64,000 nucleotides of DNA from Synaphobranchus kaupii (lineage: Eukaryota; Chordata; Actinopteri; Anguilliformes; Synaphobranchidae): NCBI GenBank assembly GCA_029718625.1, contig CM056397.1:248001-312000 (forward strand). Reading direction: 5' to 3'. Each line of letters starts with the position of its first letter. The first letter of the stretch is position 1. Of the stretch, positions 22,673 to 31,797 are shown piece after piece. The notes beneath the pieces were generated by a model that was not told the DNA's origin, searched no databases, and saw only the letters and a program-made list of their open reading frames with translations. Position numbers and translations under genes: made by a program.

Positions 22673-24513
22673 GGTAGTGTGGTCTACTGCAATGACCGCA
22701 GCTGACCGACTGCAGAGAGAAAGTAAGCAGCAGCTGGACATTTTGGAAGACGAGCGTGGACTGGATTAGAAAATTAGCTACAGAAACTAACGTCAGCACT
22801 TAGATCATATTTTAGAGTGCAATGAGTTCCCTTACTTTGGGACATTGGTCTATAGCTCAGTAAGCAAATTATATCACTTTGTGTCATGTAGATAGCAATG
22901 GCCATGGTTAAAAACCTGCTAGGGGTTTTGGAATTAGGGGTTTAAAAATACGCTTTAAAAAAGGCCAAGCTAATAAGCAGGTTTCTGGCAAAACAGGTCA
23001 AGTGCAAGAATGAGTAACCGTGCGTAAAAGCATATGCGAGTTGGGGCTCACTGAAATTAATTTAGACTAACATTATTAGTTTGAGAACTGGCAAATGCAG
23101 ACGAAGCACAAAGTATGGCGCTAACCACATTGAATACAATACCAAACAACGAATGAACTGGCGCCACATTTCCCAGCTCACACAAGCTCGTACATTGAAC
23201 TCATGATCGTCAGCTGGTTTGCCTTTAATGTGGGTTTGGCCACAAATGCAATGTTTCATTGAATCCAGCCAACCAGCTTTCACATTAAGATGTAGTGTTG
23301 GCCACTACTCTACTCAATGCAGAGAGAGAAATCAATTAGTGAAGTACAATTGTAGACAGATTTCAACGTGTACCCACAACAATGGAAGCTTTGGGGGAAA
23401 AACACAATTTAAAAATGGTACAATGATTAAAGCAGGGTCAAATGCATCATATTTTTTGCTATGAACCATTACATTTGACATATGTGCATGCCCATAAAAT
23501 ACACATCCATACACTGTACATGCACTGCTTTTGACAAAGCTGCCCATTGATTGGAAAATTACAAAAAGGTATTTTTTAAAAAGGCAAAAATAATAAAGAT
23601 ACAAATTCAGTTTTCCACCGAATAGCCCTCAACCCTACTTCTTACAAAATAGCCTCACACGCCAGCTTTTAACCCATGTCATTTGCAATCACCAGCAGGT
23701 GTGCAACAGGCCTTAATCAGTAACAGCTTCTGAGACTATTGGCAGTTTAAGGTAGACTGGAATTATTGCAGGACGTGTTAAACAGAAGACGTGTTCCCAT
23801 AAGACCTTTAAAATATTTCAATCATTAAACAAATTCACAGCGAAGAGTTTTTGACATTGCTGTTCAGAAAAACCGATACTGATATAGAAAGCATCACATT
23901 TCAAACATATACACTCATGCTCTACACACACTTCTGGTCACCACAACCCAAGTTTCTTAACTATACCTCACACTACCATACCAGCAGTGCTGGTATGGCA
24001 GTGTGCATGCACGCACGCACACAAGCACCCACGCACGCAAAACAGTCATCATATTTTCTCCTTGCTGGTCAGCCTTGTTCTGATACAGTTAGAACTATAC
24101 GGTGGGCACTGAGTTCCCATGCGATATGTTGCTAGGGAGGGAAATCAAAGATACATACAAACAGAGACAAAGATAAAAGACAATAAATCTTTTAATACTT
24201 GATACCAATTGCTGACGTTCCTTCCTTGCTGTCTTCCTTTCCCACACCACTCAGACACAATCTGCTGGGTTGAGTCTGTCACGCATTGTGCAACCATACA
24301 GACCCACAGCCCAAATCAGAGCCAGGAAACTCTCAGTACATGAGAGAGGCAGCAATAAAACGGCACATTGCTCCCCTCTGGATGATGACTGATAAGACTG
24401 TGAGGCTTGGACAACAACAGCAATACAGTCCTAGAATTAAACGTCTGGGAGGGAGTGTAGAATATAGCATGTTAACTACACCACTACATGGTGTTCACGC
24501 ACACATGCGCAGG
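22673..24513. other. Unassigned non-coding DNA
   Basis: No supported gene. Short ORFs (23062-23604, 23851-24135) lack domain signatures. Confidence 0.5.
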
Positions 24514-24542
24514 TACACACACACACACACACACACACACAC
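24514..24542. repeat. (AC)n microsatellite
   Basis: Uninterrupted AC dinucleotides for about 29 bases. Confidence 0.97.
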
Positions 24543-24760
24543 TGTAAGCAATGTCAGAAGCAGGCTACTTTTCTAGACTGTAGCCTACTCACACACATCT
24601 GTAAACAATGTATGACACAGACTACATCCCTAGACTGTTCTCACACACATCTGCAAACAATGTCTGAGAAAGACTTACATTGCTAGAGTGCCGTCTCACA
24701 AATATCTGTAAATAATATTTTAAACAGACCACACCAAGTCACTAAACAGTATGGACCATG
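24543..24760. repeat. Diverged tandem repeat of about 55 bp
   Basis: Three full and one partial copy, each starting TGTAAACAATGTCTGA-like, then an AGACTACAT and CTAGACTG block, then CTCACACACATC. Copy starts are near 24543, 24600, 24652 and 24707. The last copy is the most diverged. Confidence 0.75.
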
Positions 24761-24921
24761 TAAGCTCAGTTATAGCTCCTTCACCTGCAGGCTTGTGTGT
24801 GTATTTGTGTGTGTCTGTGTATTTGTGTGGTGTGTGTGCGTGGTTAAGTGTGCACATATAGTTTGTGTACATGAGTGAATTTATATGAGGGGCCATTTAG
24901 GCCATAATTCATGTTGGACCT
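24761..24921. repeat. TG-rich sequence
   Basis: TGTGTG-rich, imperfect simple repeat at 24795-24845, then unassigned sequence. Confidence 0.6.
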
Positions 24922-25136
24922 TTCACATACATATATTCTCACTCTCACATACATATATTCTCTCTCTCACATACATATATTCTCACTCTCACATGCATAT
25001 ATTCTTACTCACATACATATATTCTCACTCTCACATACATATATTCTCTCTCTCACATACATATATTCTCATAAGAGAATGTATGTATGTGAGAGTGATA
25101 ATATATGTATGTGAGAGTAGAATGTATGTGAGAGAA
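24922..25136. repeat. 22-bp minisatellite, left array, self-inverted
   Basis: Repeats of CACATACATATATTCTCACT plus two bases run to about 25070. The orientation then flips at TTCTCATAAGAGAA (25068-25081), and the rest is the reverse complement type (TATGTATGTGAGAG). The array can therefore fold on itself. The same family lies at 30888-31274. Confidence 0.85.
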
Positions 25137-25268
25137 AGTATATATATATATGGAAGGCATTACATGAAACGGAAGTCACTTACATGAAACGGAAGGCACT
25201 TACATGAAACGGAAGGAAGTTATTTTATGGAATTGTGATTGGCTCAGAAGCTGACTGGTACCATAGAT
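24922..25268. repeat. Outer inverted repeat, left arm
   Basis: From the 22-bp array through the AT run at 25137-25151 and the GGAAGGCA...CATGAAACGGAAG block to GGTACCAT at 25257-25264, this matches the reverse complement of 30232-30342 plus 30886 onward. The right arm has a 543-bp Tc1 inserted in the AT run and the left does not. The left arm has three copies of a 21-bp unit (core TTACATGAAACGGAAG, 25152-25217). The right arm has two. Confidence 0.8.
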
Positions 25269-26676
25269 ATACAAACATAGATACCTCAGTTGCCCTATTC
25301 AAATCTTCACGGCCGCCAAATTAGGGCGGTCAAGATCTGTGTAAAAACAAACGGTACTGTATACAGGCACGACTTCACACCAGCGTTGCGTTGTGGGTAC
25401 TATCGGCCTTTTTGCAGACACGCAAACTATAAACATTAACCGTAACGTTAGCTGTTATGTTAAGGTGACACCTTATGTTATGTTATGTTAAGGTGTAACC
25501 ACCTTGATTGTGTTGGACTCATGCACCTAATGCAAATGACCCCTGGTTTTGTCACACATGCAAACAAGAGTGGAACAGAACTGTAACCAACGGTGAAGCC
25601 TTAAAGAAAGACTGACCACATAATTATGTTCTATGTTGTGCCTATTGAAGCACTTAATTGTTCAAGTTTTTGGGCGTTTTCAGCTCTTGGTTCTATTACT
25701 TTTTACTTATTATTTACCTTGTGCTTTCAACTTATCCCACAGGGATTTATGTGTGCAATCGTTTTTCTTAAATTACTTGAATGGAATATATTACTGGAAT
25801 GTATCACTGCCACTTGTGGTAAGCCTACTACCAGTTGCACTGTGAACTTCATTGTAGGCTACTACTACCCCAAACAAATTATATTATCCATTTTGTACAT
25901 TTCATGCAAGTCATTTCTTTTTTGCTAAATAAAGACATTCAGAACTGTATCGTTTATTGCATTTCACACAACATTACACTCTAGGTACACTTGCGGTTTT
26001 CCATTAGAATCCACTATGCTCATTGTCATATTATGTAGGCTAGCCTATATGCCGTGAGCACAACAGATGTGGAAATGTTTTAAATATTTTTTTACGTCTT
26101 ACAGCCGATACCCATGCCATAGGACGCCTCTTTGCTAGCTCGGCGATCTGACTTCCACCACTTTGCTTCCAAGCTGGAAAGCTGTAAAATCGCTCTCCAT
26201 TTGCGATTAAAGCTATTTTTAAAGCTACGCCCGACGGTGGCCAGGCTATTTGTAGACAATTAACTCATTCCAGAATGCGGATACTTTCACACAAAAAAGG
26301 CATGCATGATTGTTTCTTTTTACAGAACGTAGCCTACATAGCTACATTTTCAATATTAGTATCGCTGCAACGTTACACAGCGGCTGATGCGACATATATC
26401 TACGTTTTTATATCCATGGCTGGTAGGCTGTTGTCATACTGTTGTCCGTGCACCATGGAGGGGGAAGACCAGCGTTATTAGCCTCCAACCGGCAATCGGA
26501 GTAATGCATAAATATTATCGTCACCTGAAACAGTCGGTGCTTCTTCAGAGGCCAGCATCAGCCCTAGCCTAGCCTACTCAGCGCCTTCTCACAACACAGC
26601 TGACAGCGAGATGAGAGCACTATTTACACCGTAATGTTCTCTCCTGAGTGTAGGCTAATGTCCACAGACACACCTT
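25269..26676. other. Unassigned non-coding DNA between repeat arms
   Basis: No supported gene. Contains a short run of ATGTT-type pentamers near 25470-25490. The ORF 25626-25928 is hydrophobic but has no family signature. Confidence 0.45.
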
Positions 26677-27031
26677 GACTCTCGGCAGAGGCAAACGTAA
26701 CAAATAACGTTAGCTTACTACTGCGTTCATTCACTACGCAAACAGACCAGTGAACCGTTATAATTTGGTAATCATGTACTAGCTAATGCTAAAAAATAAT
26801 CACATCACTTGCTAACGTTAGCTTGTTTAATGCAAGTCTAAGTAGCCAAGGCCGTTTCTATACGAAGCATTGCTTTTGTTGGTTAGTTAGCTAACGTTAG
26901 CAAGTGGTGTGATTATCTTTTAGGATTACTACATGGTTACGAAATGATAACGGTTCATTTGTCTGTTTGCACAGTGATTAAACTTAGTAGCAAGCTAACG
27001 TTAGTTGTTACCTTTTCCTCGACCGAGAGTC
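26677..27031. mobile_element. 355-bp foldback element or MITE
   Basis: The left arm 26677-26826 pairs with the reverse complement of 26886-27031. Landmarks are GACTCTCGG, TAACGTTAGCTT, GCAAACAGAC, TGAACCGTTAT and CACTTGCTAACGTTAGCT. The arms differ at scattered positions. No flanking duplication was fixed, and similarity fades outward, so the ends are approximate. Confidence 0.7.
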
Positions 27032-27285
27032 CCAGTTGCCAAAGTGTTGTGGAGTGTTATCGTGCAGGATGGCAGACTGTCTCCGAGCAAGTCCAAGCTG
27101 ACCTGCTGAGGATTCTTAAGGTGTGAATGACACAGCGCTGACCTGGCCTCAAGAGATGAGGACAATAGGCAGTGATAATATATTATGCATTACTCTGATT
27201 TCCTGTTGTAATCCATGTATCTGGTCTTCCCCCTCCACGATGCGTGGGAACTGAGCATGTATGGCATATTATAGTAACAGTGCAG

Positions 27286-28624
27286 ACGTTGTCATAAAAT
27301 TTCTTCTTACCGTGAAAAAGGACGACATCTGACAGATGTTTAGGTAAATCTATCACCACGGCGGCACTTTCGCCACAAGTCAGCAATTATACCGGGAAAT
27401 GCCCTCTTTGATTAACAAAAAACGAATGAATATAAAAAGGTTAGTCTGTTACTGCATACCCGTTTTTGCTAAAGCTGCATCATAGCTATGATAACGCGGA
27501 GTTGTCAAAACTATAACAGCACGGAAACCCTTTAAAAAAAACAAAATAAAAACCGTAGCTAGGCTACACGTAGCCTATGGCTATGACAAATTATGGACTA
27601 AACAAGCCACATTTTAGTTAATAAAACTCAAGTAAGCTAATTTAGATATCCAGTGAGCACAAGTGGCATACAGAACTAGTTTACTTTTTTTTAGCAGCAT
27701 TTTTTTGTAAGTATAAACCGAACTATTTTTTAAAAAAAATACAATTTCTTTGATTCATTTATTTAAGTATGAGCCGAAGTATGCCTTCCTGGCGTGTCTC
27801 CCCGTGGCGTAGTCTGTAGCGTGGCCTAACTAGGATTCCCGTGCTCTTTGCGACATTGTCGGTTCGAATCCGACCTTTTCCTCTTGTCTTTACACTGTGC
27901 TGTCCAATAAAGCTCAAAGGCTATTACACCTATTTTAAGAAAGTATAGTCCATTTTAGTACTTATAAACTTTTGTAGCCACAATTTCCTCTATATTCTCA
28001 GCTACCTTGAATTGAGAGAAAATGCTGTTAGCTATAAGTTAGAGTGAAGGAAATGTAGAGACCTCGCTACTCACTCCAAAAGTCTCTGGGACCTCAGATG
28101 GATATCTGGCTTCTCTGTCAAACATGAGGTAGAATGCGGAGTGCTTGGTGGTGATCTGTACTTTGGTGCGCAAGCCAAACATGGCTGCACTGAGTTCCCA
28201 GTTCCAAGGATTCTCTTCCACCAATTTGGTGAGAGTTTTGAAACATATTGACATTGTTATGAAATACTATTTCGATTGTAAAGCATAGCTTATGATTGCG
28301 ATGTGTAACCCAAATCACACTGCTTAATACAATACCAAAATAGAATACTTAACACAGTGACTATAGTACCATGTAGTGGTGTAAATGTGTCAAGGTCAGT
28401 TTAGTGTCAAGTCCACATTACTTTGTCACTGTCCCATTCATTCTTTCAACCAATCCACTGGTCTGTGGATGGTAAGGTGCGCAGAAGCTCCTCTCGATGT
28501 CCAGCTTCTGGCAGAGAGCCATATTCAGCTGAATTTAATGGACAACAGTCAGTTAGTACAAAAGAAAACTGAGTGAAGGGAGCCTCAGCCATGTTTTTGG
28601 GTAATGAGACGGACTGCACAGGGA
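27286..28624. repeat. Near-perfect long palindrome, left arm
   Basis: 1,339 bp that equal the reverse complement of 28850-30186 apart from a few changes, for example a homopolymer of 8 versus 6 T near 27686 and one A/G change near 27541. It holds inverted copies of two integrase exons (28422-28528 and about 28075-28229 on the minus strand) and one SINE. The outer edge is ACGTTGTC at 27286 and the inner edge CAGGGA at 28619-28624. Confidence 0.93.
27796..27923 (+). mobile_element. tRNA-derived SINE (copy in left arm)
   Basis: The A box-like GTGGCGTAGTCTG is near 27804. The B box GGTTCGAATCC is at 27861-27871, enclosed by a 5-bp GTCGG/CCGAC stem as in a tRNA T arm. The tail follows with CTGTCCAATAAAGCTC, including AATAAA. 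Length and tail are those of a short SINE rather than a working tRNA gene. The mirror copy is at 29551-29677. Confidence 0.7.
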
Positions 28625-28849
28625 CGTCATGATTGACTACAAGGCCCAGTGGGCTGAGGCATATCCGCTGAAGTCTAAGAAAGCCGAGGATGTAGCACAG
28701 TGCATTGTAGAATTCTTTGCACAGTTAATTGTAGAATCCAAGTTTGGGGCACCAAAACACATTCTCACCAACCGAGGAGGGGAGTTCAGGAATAAGGTGC
28801 TGTCCTATTGTCCTATTACAATGCATTTTCAATCATTTCTCAATATCTT
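28625..28849. other. Unique spacer of the long palindrome
   Basis: 225 bp not duplicated in the arms. It contains most of integrase exon A and the start of the following intron. Confidence 0.85.
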
Positions 28850-29399
28850 TCCCTGTGCAGTCCGTCTCATTACCCAAAAACATGGCTGAGGCTCCCTTCA
28901 CTCAGTTTTCTTTTGTACTAACTGACTGTTGTCCATTAAATTCAGCTGAATATGGCTCTCTGCCAGAAGCTGGACATCGAGAGGAGCTTCTGCGCACCTT
29001 ACCATCCACAGACCAGTGGATTGGTTGAAAGAATGAATGGGACAGTGACAAAGTAATGTGGACTTGACACTAAACTGACCTTGACACATTTACACCACTA
29101 CATGGTACTATAGTCACTGTGTTAAGTATTCTATTTTGGTATTGTATTAAGCAGTGTGATTTGGGTTACACATCGCAATCATAAGCTATGCTTTACAATC
29201 GAAATAGTATTTCATAACAATGTCAATATGTTTCAAAACTCTCACCAAATTGGTGGAAGAGAATCCTTGGAACTGGGAACTCAGTGCAGCCATGTTTGGC
29301 TTGCGCACCAAAGTACAGATCACCACCAAGCACTCCGCATTCTACCTCATGTTTGACAGAGAAGCCAGATATCCATCTGAGGTCCCAGAGACTTTTGGA
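28626..29399 (+). pseudogene. GIN1/Ginger-like integrase remnant with introns
   Basis: Three exon-like blocks. Exon A (about 28626-28796) encodes DYKAQWAEAYPLKSKKAED and FGAPKHILTNRGGEF, ending at AATAAG/GTGC. Exon B (28946-29052) follows a TTCAG acceptor and encodes LCQKLDIERSFCAPYHPQTS and GLVERMNGTV, ending ACAAA/GTAATG. Exon C (about 29245-29399) encodes LTKLVEENPWNW, LRTKVQITTKHSAF and LMFDREARYPSEVPE, ending before a consensus GTGAGT. A and B join in phase. This is the DDE integrase core of the GIN1/Ginger/KRBA2-like group. The second catalytic Asp (usual LTDxGxEF) is Asn here, and the Glu in GLVERMN is present. The region with the first Asp is missing, replaced by the inverted arm. Exon C lacks a clear acceptor. 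This is a fragment of either a Ginger-type transposon or a domesticated integrase gene. Confidence 0.68.
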
Positions 29400-30186
29400 G
29401 TGAGTAGCGAGGTCTCTACATTTCCTTCACTCTAACTTATAGCTAACAGCATTTTCTCTCAATTCAAGGTAGCTGAGAATATAGAGGAAATTGTGGCTAC
29501 AAAAGTTTATAAGTACTAAAATGGACTATACTTTCTTAAAATAGGTGTAATAGCCTTTGAGCTTTATTGGACAGCACAGTGTAAAGACAAGAGGAAAAGG
29601 TCGGATTCGAACCGACAATGTCGCAAAGAGCACGGGAATCCTAGTTAGGCCACGCTACAGACTACGCCACGGGGAGACACGCCAGGAAGGCATACTTCGG
29701 CTCATACTTAAATAAATGAATCAAAGAAATTGTATTTTTTTTTAAAAATAGTTCGGTTTATACTTACAAAAAAATGCTGCTAAAAAAGTAAACTAGTTCT
29801 GTATGCCACTTGTGCTCACTGGATATCTAAATTAGCTTACTTGAGTTTTATTAACTAAAATGTGGCTTGTTTAGTCCATAATTTGTCATAGCCATAGGCT
29901 ACGTGTAGCCTAGCTACGGTTTTTATTTTGCTTTTTTTAAAGGGTTTCCGTGCTGTTATAGTTTTGACAACTCCGCGTTATCATAGCTATGATGCAGCTT
30001 TAGCAAAAACGGGTATGCAGTAACAGACTAACCTTTTTATATTCATTCGTTTTTTGTTAATCAAAGAGGGCATTTCCCGGTATAATTGCTGACTTGTGGC
30101 GAAAGTGCCGCCGTGGTGATAGATTTACCTAAACATCTGTCAGATGTCGTCCTTTTTCACGGTAAGAAGAAATTTTATGACAACGT
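28850..30186. repeat. Near-perfect long palindrome, right arm
   Basis: 1,337 bp mirror of 27286-28624. Inner edge TCCCTGTGCAG at 28850, outer edge GACAACGT at 30186. Carries integrase exons B and C in plus orientation and the SINE in minus orientation. Longer checked stretches (for example 28900-29240 against 28234-28574) show no differences by eye. Confidence 0.93.
29551..29677 (-). mobile_element. tRNA-derived SINE (copy in right arm)
   Basis: Reverse complement of 27796-27923, with the same A and B boxes and tail. It was duplicated with the arm, not inserted independently. Confidence 0.7.
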
Positions 30187-30231
30187 AACTTAACAGGGCG
30201 AATGGGAAAATAAGGAATCCAGTAGTTGTTT

Positions 30232-30985
30232 ATATCGATGGTACCAGCCAGCTTCTGAGCCAATCACGATTCCATAAACTAACTTCCTTCCGTTTCGTGT
30301 AAGTGACTTCCGTTTCATGTAAGTGCCTTCCATATATATATACACTGCCCGGCCAAAAAAAAAGTCGCACACTGTAATATTTTGTTGGACCGCCTTTAGC
30401 TTTGATTATGGCGCGCATTCGTCTTGGCATTGTTTCGACAACCTTATGCAACGTCACAACATTTATTTCCGTCCAGACTTGCATTAATTTTTGGCCGAGA
30501 TCTTGTATTGACGACGGGAGAGTCTAACCACTCTGTGAAGTCTTCTCCAGCACATCCCAAAGACTTTCAATGGGGTTAAGGTCAGGACTCTGGTGGCCAA
30601 TTCATGTGTGAAAATGATTCCTCATGCTCCCTGAACCACTCTTTCACAATTTGAGCCAGTTGAATCTTGGCATTGTCATCCTGGATTATGCCCATTGATG
30701 GGATAACCTGGTCATTCAGTACATTCAGGTACTCAGCTGACTTAATTTTATTGAGGCATAACATTGCTGAGCCTAGACCTGACCAATTGAAGCAACCCCA
30801 GATCATAACACTGCCTCCAGAGGCTTGTACAGTGGGCACTATGCATGACTGGTGCAACTGCAACTTTTATTTTGGCTGGGCAGTGTATATACTTTCTCTC
30901 ACATACATACATTCTACTCTCACATACATATATTATCACTCACATACATACATTCTCTTATGAGAATATATGTATGTGAAAGTGA
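30232..30985. repeat. Outer inverted repeat, right arm (interrupted)
   Basis: Matches the reverse complement of about 25060-25268: GGTACCAGCCAGCTTCTGAG, two 21-bp units with CTTCCGTTTCATGTAAG, then the AT run. After the Tc1 insertion (30343-30885) it resumes at TATATACTTTCTCTCACATA and runs into the 22-bp array through TTCTCTTATGAGAA. It differs from the left arm by scattered substitutions. Confidence 0.78.
30343..30885 (-). mobile_element. Deleted Tc1/mariner element, copy a
   Basis: 543 bp flanked by TA. Ends CACTGCCCGGCCAAAAA and GGCTGGGCAGTG. On the minus strand (30863-30582) it encodes the C-terminal part of a Tc1-like transposase: [17 protein letters not shown], then QDDNAK with the second catalytic Asp, KEWFREHEE and MNWPP. 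A one-base frameshift follows, and the usual [16 protein letters not shown] reads in another frame. The N-terminal DNA-binding half is deleted, so it is non-autonomous. The matching empty site lies in the left outer arm near 25137-25151. Confidence 0.85.
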
Positions 30986-31274
30986 GAATATATGTATATG
31001 AGAGTGAGAATGTATGTATGTGAGAGTGAGAATATATGTATGTGAGAGTGAGAATATATGTATGTGAGAGAGAATATATGTATGTGAGAGTGAGAATATA
31101 TGTATGTGAGAGAGAATATATGTATGTGAGAGTGAGAATATATGTATGTGAGAGTGAAAATATATGTATGTGAGAGTGAGAATATATGTATGTGAGAGTG
31201 AGAATATATGTATGTGAGAGTGAGAATATATTTATGTGAGAGTGAAAATATATGTATGTGAGAGTGAGAATATA
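30888..31274. repeat. 22-bp minisatellite, right array, self-inverted
   Basis: A short stretch of CACATACATACATTCT-type units flips at TTCTCTTATGAGAA (30953-30966). It then continues as about 14 units of GTGAGAGTGAGAATATATGT-type up to 31274. Two units are shortened (AGAGAGAATAT without GTG). The period is 22 bp with 18-bp variants. Confidence 0.9.
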
Positions 31275-31797
31275 CACTGCCCGGGCAAAAAAAAATTGGA
31301 CCCGTCATGCATAGTGCTCACTGTACAAGCCTGTGGAGGCAGTGTTATGATCTGGGGTTGCTTCAATTGGTCAGGTCTAGGCTCAGCAACGTTATGCAGC
31401 AATAAAATGAAGTACCTGAATGTACTGAATGACCAGGTTATCCCATCAATGGGCATATTCCAGGACGACAATGCCAAGATTCATCGGGCTCAAATTGTGA
31501 AAGAGTGGTTCAGGGAGCATGAGGAATAATTTTCACACATGAATTGGCCACCAGAGTCCTGACCTTAACCCCATTGAAAGTCTTTGGGATGTGCTGGAGA
31601 AGACTTCACGGAGTGGTTAGACTCTCCCGTCGTCAATACAAGATCTCGGCCAAAAATTAATGCAAGTCTGGATGGAAATAAATGTTGTGACGTTGCATAA
31701 GGTTGTCAAAACAATGCCACGACGAATGTGCGCCATAATCAAAGCTAAAGGCGGTCCAACAAAATATTACAGTGTGCCATTTTTTTTTTGGCCAGTG
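31275..31797 (+). mobile_element. Deleted Tc1/mariner element, copy b
   Basis: About 523 bp, opposite orientation to copy a, with ends CACTGCCCGGGCAAAAAA and TTTTTTTGGCCAGTG. It starts right after TATA in the minisatellite; the right flank reads TT instead of TA. It has the same transposase C-terminal fragment ([34 protein letters not shown]) but lacks nine bases around 31410 that copy a has, and it has a stop after REHEE. It shares the frameshift at the PPES position with copy a. Confidence 0.83.

Noticed and set aside
24885..25187. His/Tyr/Ile-rich ORFs in the 22-bp repeats (also 30936-31308 minus strand)
   Set aside because: Low-complexity translation of a minisatellite that inverts within itself.
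25626..25928. Hydrophobic 100-codon ORF
   Set aside because: Length is within chance in AT-rich DNA. No signature, and overlapping alternative frames are similar.
26944..27126. Exon-like ORF ending before GTGTGA
   Set aside because: No protein family recognised. It overlaps a foldback arm, and no acceptor or neighbouring exon was found.
27796..27880. Functional tRNA gene
   Set aside because: The T arm and B box are good, but no complete acceptor and anticodon stems could be formed. An AATAAA tail follows, and the pair belongs to a SINE.
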